DNA of 64,000 nucleotides from Argopecten irradians (taxonomy: Eukaryota > Mollusca > Bivalvia > Pectinida > Pectinidae): the NCBI RefSeq assembly GCF_041381155.1, contig NC_091144.1, positions 31,428,980-31,492,979 of the forward strand, written 5' to 3'. The notes under the pieces are model-generated. The model was given only the letters and a program-made list of their open reading frames with translations, had not been told where the DNA came from and made no database searches. Position numbers and translations under genes: made by a program. This document shows positions 35,531-48,270 of the stretch, piece by piece. Position 1 is the stretch's first letter, and the number at the start of each line of letters is the position of its first letter.

Positions 35531-38441
35531 GATAACTTGTATAGCGTATTGCTATTAGAAATTGACAAAAACTCGAATATTCCTTCCCGCGAATATGATT
35601 CAAACGGGTAATGATGAAACTAGCAGCTGTGCAGTATCATTATTTAACATATAAACTTGCTTGATGAGGACAGCGGATAATCATCGTCGTATCTACGTAT
35701 ATGTTTAGAATCAAGATTATAATTCCCAATTCATACAATATTTGTCGATGTCGAAAACGAGCCTGATTAATTAATGCATTTTGTCGTATCTTTTCTATTT
35801 TGTTATGGACAACGTTGATAAAATTATGTTTTAATAAAGCTTTTGAATAACAAAATACAACAGCTTTATTTGTTTTGTGTAATGCGTTCGGTGGGGCAAG
35901 TTAGGATCGCAGCCATCAATACTACACAGCAGTGATTAACGATATGAATAATTGATAGTTAATAGGGACAGAACCATAACACAGAGAATTGGTGCTACAT
36001 CCCTTTTACACTAGGTTAGTGTGTTGTGTTTTGTGAAGAGAACATAAATATTGCGTGGACGCTTTTACAATCCGGCGCCTAGCCTGATGATTGGGTGTGT
36101 ATAGCAATAAGTCCGCACTGCATCAATAGCCATCGGCAATAACCATAAATAAGAAAACGCTGAAGTACCTTGTTGCACCTCAGCAAATTTCAAAACTACA
36201 TTGAAATGTTTGATGACTTGACATGACAGCTGCTGACAAATGACAAAAAAAACATATCTATAATAGGGTTATGGATAAAGAGTGATAACATTCCCAGTTT
36301 GAGAAGGGGTTTGTCGTAAGCAGCTTCGTCGTATCGGGAAATTCATCTCCGTCTTAAATGAAGTCCATCGTTTTCTTTGTTCGTTGATGTTCTTTGTGGT
36401 TTCGTTTCATAGTCATTTACAAGATTAAGTTACTCGAGATGATGCCTAACTGCATTTGACTAGGATTTGTGAGATCGCTGACACAGAGCACCTGGTCCGA
36501 TACACTTTGTACATACTTTTTTTCTTATTATAAGATTGGTTGTTTCTTTATGGGGTCGATATTATTAATTATTTTCTACTGTTAACTTTAATGTGTCGAA
36601 ACAACTAAAGGTTCTCTAGATTAAAGTTTTATTTATACATACACTGGTTAATCAGTAGATTATAATTCTTTACACACTATGGGTTACTATCACTACATAG
36701 TTATATCAATAACTGGAATACTTCATAGAAAAACTGAAGGCAGATCAGGTTCAGGAGAAAAAAAAACCCTGACCAATAACAGACCTGCAGAGATTTCCTT
36801 TGAAGAATGCAGATATAGAATTGCCCGACTTAAAAGCAACACAGTCAACTTCAGTTTACCATTATTCGATCATTTTGATGTAAATCAAAGGATCAGACGA
36901 AACGTCTCATCTGGTGTCGCCCCCAGAGTCGCTTCAGTTTAGCTGACATAATCCATGGGCTAATATAACGACAGTGATAGTAACCCCTGGAGTATTGAGG
37001 ATGTGAAGTATACTTCTGGGATAGATGCTGAGTGTTTTGCACATGTGTAGTCTTAAATTGATAATCATATTAAAACAAGTATTATCTGTATATAATGTAA
37101 AGGCTTTATTGAACTATATAGATATCAGCAGTATGAAATCTCTAAGCACCGTTTTCATACACAAGCATCTTATAATACTACTCAAGAACCGGAAACTAAT
37201 ACTGGTTAACATTCCAAAATCAAAACCAGTTCCAGAATTATCGAATTCCCTCCACGCATAACATGCTGTGGCAGGGATTTTCAAAGAGCTGGAACTGTCA
37301 TTCAGCATTCATTGAAATCAATGTTAGCCAGACAACAAAACGTCTGTTTTAAATTCAAATTAACAAAGCTCCTGGTAATGGTTTCCTGCTAAGCGCTAAA
37401 CCGTTCTTGAAAGCACATTGTAATACTGCATACAAAATACTAAGCGGTATAGGATAAATAGTAATGCTGATAGTATGTGATACGGAGATCATGAAAGAAA
37501 ATATGGAATCTCAAATTTTAGTTTTAAAAGACACAATTGGTTAAATACTTTGATGAAATGTGAAAATAACTGAGATTCATAAGTGTCGCTCTTTGCTGGA
37601 AACGCATGACCATAAACCAAAATGTGAAACGTCAGTTTTGATTTCAAAGCCGTGATATATACTAGGGTAAATAAATAATATGTGATAAAAACGGCACTCT
37701 CAGTGTGCGAAGTGCTAAAATCTAACACCGAACAACTATAAATAGACGTCCACTAATGACACATTTAAGCAAGCATCACAATTGTTAATGTAGCCTGTCC
37801 CATGACAAATACCTTATATGGTTGTGCAATCCAGTTACACCGAGTAGACTTATAGACCTATTAACCTAGAAAGGACACAGTCCTGAGTATCCATTTGCTG
37901 TTACCTGTGACTAGAGAATTACAAAAACCTTTAGGGACTAATTTAGCAGACTCGCGGATGAATTTCCTGTGACAAGTTTGATTTGATACGGTCACCACAA
38001 CCACATATCGCGGTTACTTGGTGATTGGATTTGATATGCTGCCAGAGTGTGCATTATGGCTGTTTTTATGCTAACCCATCATGTAAGCTTCTTTCCAAAT
38101 TATAACAAATCGTAATCTACTAGGCACGTTTTGTCTTTTGCTATGATTTTTCAAGAGGTCTAGCCACACATAAATATTAATTTAAGCTGAATTTTGTTAT
38201 AGTCGAAAAGCAGACTAGCTCTTTGAAGCAAAAGCAAAATCTATATTATATGGCATGATTTCAATATCTCGAAAAAAAACAGTAAATCGAGACCCAACCG
38301 GCTAAGGAAAAAAAATGATCGACCAGCTGCAATACTCGAATTAATATGAAGCATAATCATTTTTCTTGTAATTTACCGTACGTATTGAGGTCCTACATCG
38401 CTACCAATCATGCAATCTTTGAACTTTTATAAGTTGTTGTA
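35531..38441. other. Intergenic region between the receptor copies and the ankyrin gene
   Basis: No gene is supported. The longest open frame (36679-36942, +, 87 codons) has no recognised domain and no clear splice partners. The two flanking genes converge here, so both 3' flanks lie in this interval. Confidence 0.45.
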
Positions 38442-39543
38442 TCAAAAAATTGAGAACTCTCCAAAATTAATGTCGTATTCCTCTCCCTTGATATTTGGGT
38501 AATGTCTAGGTTCATTCATATTGCGAAAAGCATTCACGACTCTCTCCCGCTGAACCCTGGCGCTGGACCAGTTTCTACCCCCTGATACCGGGGTCTTAGA
38601 CGAGGTTGAACTGGAGTCACAGTGAAACGAATTCGCTCGTTGTAGACTTTCCTTGAACAACAAAGACTTAAAATCGTCACATATATGCAAACTCACTTCA
38701 CTTCGTCCTCTCTCTTCGATTTCGTACTTTTTCTTCTTTGTCACATCACTCATGTGTATCGGTTTGAACAATACCGGTCGCTCTGTCTTACTTGGGTCGT
38801 CCATTAATACTTTATCGACTACATCATTAGGAAGGTCCACATCACGTACCTTCACCTTTAACCTCCGCGTTTTCGTATTCTCGTCTGTGACATATATACT
38901 AGGCGCATGCTTTCCCGTATAGTACATTGGCGCCGATTTCAGTTTCGGCATTCGCGTGAACGGATCTCTAGGATAATCGTCCTTTAAGTTCTCAATATAT
39001 GCCTTCTTTGGAACTTTTAGAGGTACTTTCCATTTTTCAGGGTTTACATAAGGTGGCGATTTCATTCTAACCGCCTTTGGCTGGGCATTTTCATTTCGTT
39101 CATGAACATTTCCATCGTCGTATTGCGAAAAGGTAGTAGGGCGTCGTTCTACAGGGCTTGGCGTTCTCTGGGTACGGAAGGCCACGTGTACATTGGTTGT
39201 TGTAGATGACCCAGGGTGTTTGATAGATGATTTTACTGACTTCCCTGATGAAGCATTATCTGGCCTTTGGACCTTACTGTTGGCTTTGTGGAGGGATTCC
39301 CCTACTGGCTTTGTCGGCTTTTCCGTCCTGTCTCGTCCCCTGGGACCTGTGTTTTGTGGTGGAAGTTTCTGTTTGTGTAACCATTCCTGATAAGCCTTCT
39401 CCCCATAGAATTCTTGCGCCGCGCGTTTCTCTTCCTCATCTTCCATCTCCTTCATGACCTGTTGCATTTTCAGTTTCTTCAGATAGTCCATTTCCTTAGC
39501 GACGTGGTCTTTTCCTTGGTGCCAACTCTCTGCTGCCAATATT
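38442..39543 (-). CDS. ANKRD53: ANKRD53-like exon 4: helix and disordered tail
   Basis: Acceptor TTCAATTACAG, 1102 bases to the stop TAG/TAA region at 38442. It encodes residues 188-554. It starts with ILAAESWHQGKDH and ends GEEYDINFGEFSIF. Antisense open frames at 38653-39457 are shadows. Confidence 0.85.
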
Positions 39544-42500
39544 CTGTAATTGAATGGAAAATCTAGTAATAAACTCGTTAACAATTACCAACACATTTTG
39601 TGAATCCTATATACATAATTTGAATGAAGAAAATAGCTACATAATTCTAAACTTTAATCCCACCACAAACGTTGTAACAGCATATATACCAAAGGTAAAC
39701 AGTATGACAAAGTTGGCTGAGCCTCAGTTACGATTTTCTACTAACCTTGCACATTTCTTGTGTCCCCAAAGTTTCGCCAGGTCAAGAGGAGTGTGACCTC
39801 TGCAGTCCTTCCCTGTAATGGCGGCCCCTATATCAATCAGCTCCTTAAGGCACTGCACGTGACCCTCAGACGCCGCCTGGTGGACAGGTGTAATACCATC
39901 ATTGTTGGCCCTTCACGTGAGAAAACAAATTATACCTTTATTTAGAGCATGGTGTATCGACGGATTTGGGGAAAATAGTGTTATCGCATTATTGTATCTT
40001 ATATACCTGCTTATGTATTTTGAGTCAACAGTGATGGCTTTAGCAGGCTTTATCCTCAATGTGTATTAAAAGAAATTTTAATCGTTTTAAGCATTGAACG
40101 TGTGTGCATTTGATCCCTGTCACCTAGAAGTGATAAAGCTATGACAACGCATTGTATGGTCCCTTTGAAGAGATCGTTATGCGGAAGAGTTGAAAATTCC
40201 AATGGATTCTCAAACATCAATTCTGATAGGGTGTCAAATCATCTGTTTTATTTTAGGCCAATTTCGGATATGTCTAAAGACCAATTAGATAAAGTCTAAA
40301 ACGGAATGCCCTTCTTAAGCATGTGGTCAATCGGAAAATAGAATTATTTTAAAAACTTGATTAAACTTTAACAACTACTTGAAGAAACGTCAACACGTCA
40401 GGGAATTTCTACCATCAACCTAGAATACTATAATAATACATTTAATGCCTTGCTAGGGAGAGTACCATAGTTATTGTATATGCAACCACACTATGTACAT
40501 ATAATTAACCATTAATGAAAATATTACCATACATCGTAACAAGCCACTTTCTTCTTTCATAATGGAGTGGTGATATACTGGTCGGAAAATTAAAACGAAT
40601 GAATTAAAACTTACACAGAAGCATCCGCCTTCTTGCTTAGGAGATAGGAGAGGCACTGTAGTGCCCTCTTACCCGTCTGGTTACTGATGCAGAGATGAGC
40701 AGCCCGCCAGCCCGTCGTACTCGGCATATTTATATCGAATTTATATTTCTCAATAAGTAGTTTGAGGCATTCCAGACGTCCATGAATGGCTGCAAGATGT
40801 AGCGACGACAACCCCTGAAATGGATACATCGTATAAAGTAAAATCAATACCGCTAATGTCATAACAAAACAACAAATCAAATGTCTCCGTCTTTTACTGC
40901 TACCCGTACATGCAACACCATTCAATACTATTGGTGGTGTCTAAATACAGAGTTTTCTTATAATACATGTAATGATTTGCGGTGAAGGCGGTATATCACT
41001 TTTCCATGTGAGTCCGGAGTTCTACATGGATATTATGACTGGGAGTAATTAAATTTAGTCGGTGTGGGACATATTGTTTGTAATTGAACACTTTCTCCAT
41101 AAAAATGAATATACAGGTCAATTACTGTGAGGGTAAGTATCCCAGTATTTGACGTTTGACATTTGTTTGGCAAACATAACGACATCGTTAACGCCAATTC
41201 CTTCTGACATCAACTACAAAGCATTAAGTAATGGTGACAGAAACTGGCATAAGATCAAAAGGAACTGTTACATTTATCTCTCTTTAGTGCATTATGGTCA
41301 ATTTGAGCACCATTTGTTTGTATTGGCGACTATAAAATAAACTAACTGGAAGAGACATTCTGAAGGTCGCCAGCAATACAGGTTGTCTGTTTGGTTGGTA
41401 GGGTTAACATTGTATAAACAAGGACGGCCTCCCATGGGTGTACTGTGTAGCATGTTTTGGCAGACTGCAGTATGTTGTTGTTGCGACCCGTTGTATAATA
41501 GAACTCTTGTATATAGGTCAAACTGTATGTTATTATCGTGGTGAAGAGTATTCCTGAATTCAAAATATAGTACAACTGAGGCAATACAAATCCTTGTACA
41601 CAATCATCAGCTTGCAATATTGTAACTATAAAAAGACTTTTCGACAGATAGCAGCGTAGTAGGCCGGGCACGTATATTCGTTCTATGGCTATACCAACTA
41701 TATGAACGCTGTGGTTGTTTGCAAATGGCATTAATTCGATTAATTGATAATAATCATCAAGTTGCATCATACAGCTTATATAGTGTTATACCACTACTGT
41801 CGACCTAAAATACGTATAAAACTAAATTGAGTTGTTTGAGTCAGATTGTAAACTAAATACAATTTGTACACAGTAAAATTTCCTAACTTGAATATCAGGT
41901 CAAGAAATCTTGATTAATTATTGGTCAATTTCAGGCCATAATTTTCTTTACCTGAAATTCAGATCAAATTTCATGTGAAATACGTTTTATTCCATGTTAG
42001 TTCATTAACCTTAAATTATATTCTGTTCGTTTCAGGTCAACTTCAGGTAAGCTTTCTAACCAGAAATTCATTCTGGTCAATTTCAGGTTAGGAAATGTTG
42101 CTGGTGTACAGTGAGCAGCAACAGTTTTCCACATTAAAGAAATCCACAACATTCACTTACAATCGTCTTCATTGTTTAATCAGCGAGAGAATCAATCTAG
42201 TCATCTTGTAAGTGTATTCAGTATTTGTGTTGTGTTTGAAGTATTAAATAGAGTGTATCTCTCCAATCTAAACATCTAATACTGTCTTCTAAGTGTACTC
42301 TATCGGTCCTAAGGGGAAGCAATACAATACACTAATACTTTTAAATGGTTATTTTGGGAGATGTGATTTGTCTGTTTACACATACCAGTACATCTAGTCA
42401 TGATAAGAACAATCCTGAATATATACTGGTACAGTAAAACTAGTAAAGAAAATAGCTAAACTAGACTTAATGTTTCCGCTCAGCTTTTTTTTTCTTCTTC

Positions 42501-45500
42501 GTAATTATAGTTCCGAATTTGTTTTTGTCGCCTTGTTTCAAGCATATCTTATTACTTTCTTGCTATAGGGAATGTACTCAATGTTTTTTTTTTTAGATTT
42601 CTGTCATCATATAAAAATATAAGATGCTCCACCGCTGACAAATGGTATTTTTTTCACTATCAAAACAGGAGCAGACGATTTAGTATTTTTCTTCAGTTAC
42701 AAAAGTTGCTTACTTTACACCATTACCGCCATTGAAAAGTTTGAGCTTCTAATTTTGCTTCAAGTAAAAAATATGAAAAATAATTAATTGCATCCCGAAA
42801 AAATTCCGTGGCGCTATATCCTATATAGAATAAGTACTGATTGCGCATGTGCCAAAGGCAAGACAAATTATTTTATATTATTTTTTGTGTTAATTAGACA
42901 TATATATACGCGATTAAACACCAATTATTGTTCAAATGATGAATGTCATTTGTGCACTGTCGGCGGTGGAGCATCTTTAACTAACAATAAATAGTGGTCA
43001 AACTCAAGATAATAAAATACATTAATTGGCCACCATGTATACATTTACCTCTATACCCAGTATAACAAATAAATCTTGGTTTGGCTTGTGCTAACAGTAA
43101 GAGAGTCTTGTTTTAAGCCATATAGTCTATCCAGTACATTAAACATTATATTGTCAAGGGGTTAATTGACTTTGTAACCAATCCTTCCGATCGAACTGAA
43201 CAAAACCTCCGCGAGTCCATATTAATCTGGAGAGCAGCAGTTATAACACAGGCTTTTGATTCTCTAGTCATATAGACTTCTATATAGCATGTATAATACT
43301 GGGTCTTACCAGTATTATACATAAAGTTGTCTGAATATTTATAGAATCAACAGCCTGTCGTTAAAGTAACAGAAAGAATTCTTCCACTCAAAAGAAACCT
43401 GGGTTGAGCTGAACCTACAATGTACATAAATCTAAATTAGACCTTATAAAATTTATAGGTATGTCAATTATACAAAACACTTCTTCAATGCATAACGATA
43501 CTTACGGATGTGTCTAGAAGATTGGGTTCATTTTCATAAATAAACCTATTAAGATTGCCATCTCGTAAAAGTATGTAGTCTTTAATACATAAGTACTCTG
43601 GATTTTAAATAAGGCTAAGCCTGTATATCTAAGCGTATGTAATTAGCATCTATACGTATTAAATTATTCCTATATATCCCTAGGGAAAAACACAGCAATT
43701 CATTAAATGAATTTAAAAACGTTAATTTGGGGGATAAAAAGTGTTAGCCCGAGATACTCTGCCCTGACACTAGACTTAGACATTATAACAGATAGATGTC
43801 TGGCGTAGGGCCAGAGCGCAGTAGTACTCGAAAACCTGGAATAAGCCGACACCGTTTGGTATCGGGCCAGGTCATCTCCGATTGAGACTACTTACAGAAT
43901 ATTACCACCGAGAAGCCCCACTTACCTTGGTCTTTTCAACAAATGAATAATTTATCTACTCATAGTCATCAATTTCATCACACATGCACGTTCTATAGTG
44001 TCAACATAGTAGTTTCTTATCCGCAACTTTAAATTTCCCTCGTCGTCGTCGCCATTTTTCTCGTAGTATGCAAATCACCTTTAATCTCGACGGATTGCTA
44101 TATTTGGGTAGATATAATATTCATTTGTTTAATAGACTAAGGTTAGTGATGCTTCTCGGTGGTCAGTCTGAATCGGAGATGACCTGGCCCGATACCAAAC
44201 GGTGTCGGCTTATAAAAAGTGTGTACCCATATAGAGCTGTCACCATCGTATTAATTCCGAAGTGTAACTAGATTTTCACGGGATCCTTTGAAACATGTAC
44301 GGGTGATGGCACATACATGTATAGTACATAAAAACCGATTGTGTACAAAGTCATATTGTATGTGCTATGTTGAATTAATAGAGTAAGCTAACATCGTAAC
44401 TAAAGTAAATATTCACGATTTATACGTGTACAAAGTAAATAAATTGAATATTCAAATTTGACGTACATGTAAATAAACACAAATCTAAATAATCATAAAA
44501 TATAAATACATGGTATTCCAGGAAATGTTATAAACTGGAGATTTTTTGTGGATTTTTCACTCGACTCACACCAAATATACAGTACAGAATGTATATATCT
44601 TTCTCTTATCGTAGAAAGTATCAGGTATTTGCAATGGCAATTAAAAAGTTCATACTTAACTGTCGCGTTTAATGCTCGACCGCCGACACAGCATAAATGA
44701 TCTTCATCATTTGAACAATAATTGGTGTTAATCGTGTATATATATGTCAAATTAACACAAAATATAACATAAAATAATTTATATTGCTTTTTGAGCATGC
44801 GCAATCAGTACTTCATTCCATGTAGGATACAGTGCCACAGATTTTTTTTGGGATGCAATTAATTATTTTTTTTATATTTTTTACATGAAAAAATGGAAGC
44901 TCAAACTTTCCAATGGTGGTAATGGTGTAAGGTAAGTAACTTTTGTAACTGAAGAAAAATATATTTGTCAGCGGTGGAGCATCTTACACTCAGCCATAAA
45001 ATTATTCCTTTACAATTACCTATAAGATGGTCAATTAGTCCTTATAACCACACATTTGAATATAAAATACACAACTAGAAGATCGTCTAATAAGATATAT
45101 GTATATGTTTAAGCTTCTCATATTTCAGACAACGGACTGTTTAGATTATAGAGACACACATGTATCCAGTTACATTCCAATAATGTACAGGATTTCCGAT
45201 ACCCAAACAGATGTGGTTTTGAATTTCGATATTTTAATATTACAGGTTTCGAATACGATCTAAATGGAGGTGGTCTGACAGGTGGGTATTGTTTGAGTAC
45301 ATGCACAGGGATCTGAGAATTAGTTACTGATGATATAATCACGGACCCGCCAGAGTGACTATAAGACCATTTTTAGACGTTAAAAATCGATATTCTACAT
45401 GGTAATATATACTCGTATTTAGTACCATGTAGAATTTGATTTTTATCGTTTTTTGATCTACACCTCTAAAACGTCTAAAAATGGTCTTAGGGCACTCTGG

Positions 45501-46257
45501 TGGGTCCATGGTTATATCATCTGTAACTAATTCTCAGATCCCTGTGAGTACATGTACAAAGTATGAAGTTTCTTAGTGTTGTCAGATGGTATCCAAAAAA
45601 ACAATTATAATGTGTTTCTTTGTCAATATCTACATGATAATTTAATTTGGAATAACTTAATTCAGTTTTCTGTTATTGATTTTGAAACAATCAAAAATGC
45701 TTTCACTTTCATAGACTTATAGATTACACTGTATATAAACATATTAACAGCAAAACATGAACATTCAGTCCAGCCGAAGTTCATTTGATCACTAAATGTT
45801 TTCAGTTTTTGTCTGTGTTGCATTGGTTAATATAGATACATGTTATAATGTACATATAAACACCGACGTTCGTGCTGTTACACCTCGACCGATCATTATC
45901 TAGACACTCGAAAGTATTTCCGGTTGAATGACTCTTTCTTTCACATGATAATATCATAGCAACGGCTGTAAACAAATGAACTTCGTTTTAAAATTAAACA
46001 AATAAACGAAAGACAGTTTATACATTACAAATATATCTATGAAAATCATATAGACCTACATTTTTGTCGAAGTTGATTTGTCCCCTAGCGTCACGTAGAC
46101 TTTGTTTTAGCCATTCAACATCTCCTATAGCAGCCGCCATAAATTCGTCGTCGGCGATTTTTTTGTCATTTCCCCCAGCTCTTGGTCTGCGTTTCCTCTG
46201 ATACCGGTCAGTTTCCGTCCCCGGACTCGCCATAGAGGACTTTCCAACGTCCGGCAT
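38442..46257 (-). CDS. ANKRD53: Ankyrin repeat domain-containing protein 53-like
   Basis: Four exons on the minus strand join in phase: 46257-46060, 40814-40615, 39910-39746, 39543-38442 (stop), giving 554 residues; human ANKRD53 is of similar length. Residues 1-40 are basic and disordered. An EFMAAAIGDVEWLKQSL helix precedes four ankyrin repeats at about 67-187, with the hallmarks GLSSLHLAAIHGRLECL, DGITPVHQAASEGHVQCL and GHTPLDLAKLWGHKKCAR. A charged helix follows (KDHVAKEMDYLKKLKMQQVM, then EDEEEKRAAQEFYGEKAYQE) with WLHKQKLPP, and the rest is a low-complexity Pro/Ser/Lys tail. The order AAA-x-G-x-VEWL, four repeats, then [KD]-rich helix and WLH matches vertebrate ANKRD53, which is a microtubule/spindle-associated protein in mammals; a role here is inference. 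Intron 3 is short (202 bp) and the intron after exon 1 is 5.2 kb. Confidence 0.85.
39746..39910 (-). CDS. ANKRD53: ANKRD53-like exon 3: ankyrin repeats 3 and 4
   Basis: Acceptor CTCACGTGAAG, donor GCAAG|GTTAGT, 165 bases, phase 2 at both ends. It encodes residues 133-187. It was found by extending the ankyrin pattern and is not a standalone open frame with a start codon. Confidence 0.85.
40615..40814 (-). CDS. ANKRD53: ANKRD53-like exon 2: ankyrin repeats 1 and 2
   Basis: Acceptor ATCCATTTCAG, donor TCTGT|GTAAGT, 200 bases. It encodes residues 67-132, including LSSLHLAAIHGRLECLKLLI and GWRAAHLCIS. Confidence 0.85.
41385..41535 (+). mobile_element. Fragment of dispersed repeat R1
   Basis: ACAAGGACGGCCTCCCATGGGTGTACTG, then GGCAGACTGCAGTATGTTG and ATAATAGAACTCTTG follow the R1 order seen at 48310-48430. 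It lies in intron 1 of the ankyrin gene. Overlapping minus-strand open frames (41298-41770) are produced by the repeat. Confidence 0.5.
41865..42110. mobile_element. MITE family E (TGTACACAG ends)
   Basis: The left end TGTACACAGTAAAATTTCC and onward (CTAACTTGAA) is matched by the complement of the right end, TTCAGGTTAGGAAATGTTGC then TGGTGTACA. The interior has several diverged copies of TCAGGTCAA/ACCTGAAATT. It is about 245 bp, non-coding. Confidence 0.6.
42622..42976 (+). mobile_element. MITE family A, copy 2
   Basis: Ends AGATGCTCCACCGCTGACA and GTCGGCGGTGGAGCATCT. The right flank is TTAA, the left flank TATA, probably a mutated TTAA. Full-length interior. Confidence 0.75.
43843..44211. 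mobile_element. Foldback element with near-perfect 41-bp arm cores
   Basis: AAGCCGACACCGTTTGGTAT then CGGGCCAGGTCATCTCCGATT (43843-43883) is exactly mirrored by the complement at 44171-44211. A further complementary block (ACCACCGAGAAGC near 43904 against GCTTCTCGGTGGT at 44151) extends the arms. The loop is about 230 bp. The small open frame at 44068 spans one arm and is not a gene. Confidence 0.65.
44668..44984 (-). mobile_element. MITE family A, copy 3 (internally deleted)
   Basis: Reverse orientation. One end reads GGTGGAGCATCT (44984), the other ATGCTCGACCGCCGACAC. About 40 bp next to the right end, including the AGGAGCAGACGA motif, is missing. Confidence 0.65.
45304..45546. mobile_element. 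MITE family D, copy 1 (long hairpin)
   Basis: CACAGGGATCTGAGAATTAG at the left is complementary to CTAATTCTCAGATCCCTGTG at the right. The pairing continues inward through GATGATATAA, GACC(C/A)..CAGAGTG and AAGACCATTTTTAGACGTT against AACGTCTAAAAATGGTCTTA. Almost the whole 243 bp can fold back. It lies in intron 1 of the ankyrin gene. Confidence 0.7.
46060..46257 (-). CDS. ANKRD53: ANKRD53-like exon 1: start and N-terminal region
   Basis: ATG at 46257-46255, donor AAAAAT|GTAGGT, 198 bases, phase 0. It encodes residues 1-66. A second in-frame ATG lies eight codons later (MPDVGKSS-M), so the start is not certain. Confidence 0.75.
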
Positions 46258-47289
46258 CCTGATAGTGGGTTGGATTTTAACCGACAGACCACATGGACCT
46301 AATTACCTCCCTAGCTACCGAGTTATAATGGGCACCTGTTAGCGGACTACGCCATGTTGTTGACATAGGCTAATTTATTTTACGGATTTCTCCGGGGATT
46401 TAAAACGAAACGACACATGCGCATACGGGGTCCACGTACGGTACTTACAGTCGACTTCACAAAATGTATACAACATTCACAAATGATGCTGTAGATATTA
46501 GACCTCTAAAATATGGATAGTTATTATTGTTTATGAAAGACATATATAATTACAAAAATGTACTTTAATAATGCTATATACATGCATACAATACAATGTG
46601 TATAAATTATAAAATATAAGTCGCATATAATGTAATATAAATATGTGTTCGCTTTCGTAGGCCTACATTTGTCTTTGTGCATTCAAGAGCCATGTGTAAA
46701 AACGATTTAAATAGACATTTAAAAAACAACCAATGCATGACAACTGCCGGACTAAATGAAATGATACAGATATAACTTATTCATTCACGAACTCGTGAAC
46801 ATGATCATGATGTGACTAAACAGGGATTTAAACGCCTATGTTAAACTACATACAATGTATTGTATGACAAGTAATTGAGCGTTTGTAACAGCACGGGTCT
46901 TCACAATGTAATACTAGATTATGGTGATTTAATCTTCATTTGTTCTATTTTCTTCAAATGTAATCAAGTTTGTCCTTGCATTTCTATTCCATGTAAAACA
47001 AGAACTAAGAAAAAGTCGTTTATACAATTAAACTTCCGTACAGTTATGTACCTTTGTTGGAAAATAATATAAAATATCGATACATATACACATATATATA
47101 GACACTATTGGAAACATAATGGCATGGTTAAACGTTACTTAGTGAAAGAAATAAGATCATGAATTGTTGTCTTTTTCCCCGCATGTTTTGCAAAAAAAAA
47201 AAAAAAAACCAAAACAAACAACAGCAGACAAATAAACTATTTACACATCTACAGCAAGGCCTTTATAATAAGTTATTAATCGTGATGCA
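46258..47289. other. Intergenic region upstream of the ankyrin gene
   Basis: The ankyrin promoter should be just above 46257, where GC content rises somewhat (46180-46460). Beyond that the sequence is AT-rich, with a poly(A) run near 47192-47208. No gene is seen. Confidence 0.4.
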
Positions 47290-47468
47290 TTCTGTATTTG
47301 CATATTACAGAGTTATCTGGCCTTGCGGGTAGGTATTAATTGTGACGTCATGTGTTTGCGAGCGTAACGGGGAAAACGACGTGAATTGCGCTCAAAAATA
47401 AAGACTAGGCTAACAATCGATACCTATCCGCAAGGAAGGTAACTCTGTAATATGCAAAAACGGAATAC
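47290..47468. mobile_element. MITE family C, copy 1
   Basis: The inverted ends TGCATATTACAGAGTTATCT and AGGTAACTCTGTAATATGCA continue inward through TTGCGGGTAGGTAT / ATACCTATCCGCAAGG. The interior carries TGACGTCA (about 47343) and GTGTTTGCGAGCGTAACG. A second full copy is at 60125-60313 and a half copy at 51170-51245. Confidence 0.7.
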
Positions 47469-47585
47469 ACCCGTTCGGTTAACTTAGTTGTGTTCAACGG
47501 AACCATAGAAGTAATTCTAAAATATCAGTACATTTTACGGAGGTCAAAACTTCAATAGCAAAATAACGATTCCGAGGGAGGCACA

Positions 47586-47715
47586 CACAGGGATATGAGA
47601 ATTAGTTACATTTTGTATCAATATGGACCACGCAGTTTAGGGGTCTTGATAAAAAAAGCCTGGTGGGTCCATATATATTGATATATACTGTACATAACTA
47701 ATTTTCAGGTCCAAA
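47586..47715. mobile_element. MITE family D, copy 2 (short)
   Basis: CACAGGGATATGAGAATTAG at the left and TAACTAATTTTCAGGTCC at the right resemble the family D ends at 45304-45546. The internal TGGACCACGCAGT and GGTGGGTCCATAT blocks also match. It is about half the length of copy 1. Confidence 0.5.
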
Positions 47716-48270
47716 TGGAGACACAGGGTAATGGTGAAATCGAGCACCGATGTGTTTTGTTTTCTTTGATTTTGTGAAACCTAGCTACCAGCCAGCAAGT
47801 CGAAAAAAACAAGATGTTGACGGAGGACGATAGACACCGTGGCATGACATAGATACAGATGTATAGACTCAACGACTTTAAGAGCCTTAGAATGAAGATA
47901 TGTATCTCTAGTAACCTTGACTGTAGGCAAAGGCCATTCATTTTAACACAATTGATGCATGTTATAAATCGAATATCAGAAACCTGGACCTCATTCTGAT
48001 TAAGAAATCATTCAAAAATGTTAGTATATTTGAAATTCAGTGAAGGTCATTATTCCAGCATGCTACAGAACCAAAACAAATAGAAATTGAATTGTCGTAA
48101 ATAAACTTGAATAGAGGCAAAAGTCATTTGTTGGTAATCCTTATTACTTCTTGATATTTGATACATTATTACAAGGACATACACTTGCAAAAAAAATTGT
48201 ACTTTTCATCTCAGCTTGTTACAGGTCCAGTAGAAAGTGTCTGCGCCACACGGTTATTAAGAATTTGAAA

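Noticed and set aside
36679..36942. 87-codon open frame as a gene
   Set aside because: It has no domain, no partner exons in phase and no duplicate. It is kept only as a mention in the intergenic entry.
41298..41770. Two overlapping minus-strand open frames (101 and 142 codons)
   Set aside because: They overlap a fragment of dispersed repeat R1 within an intron and have no splice or domain support.
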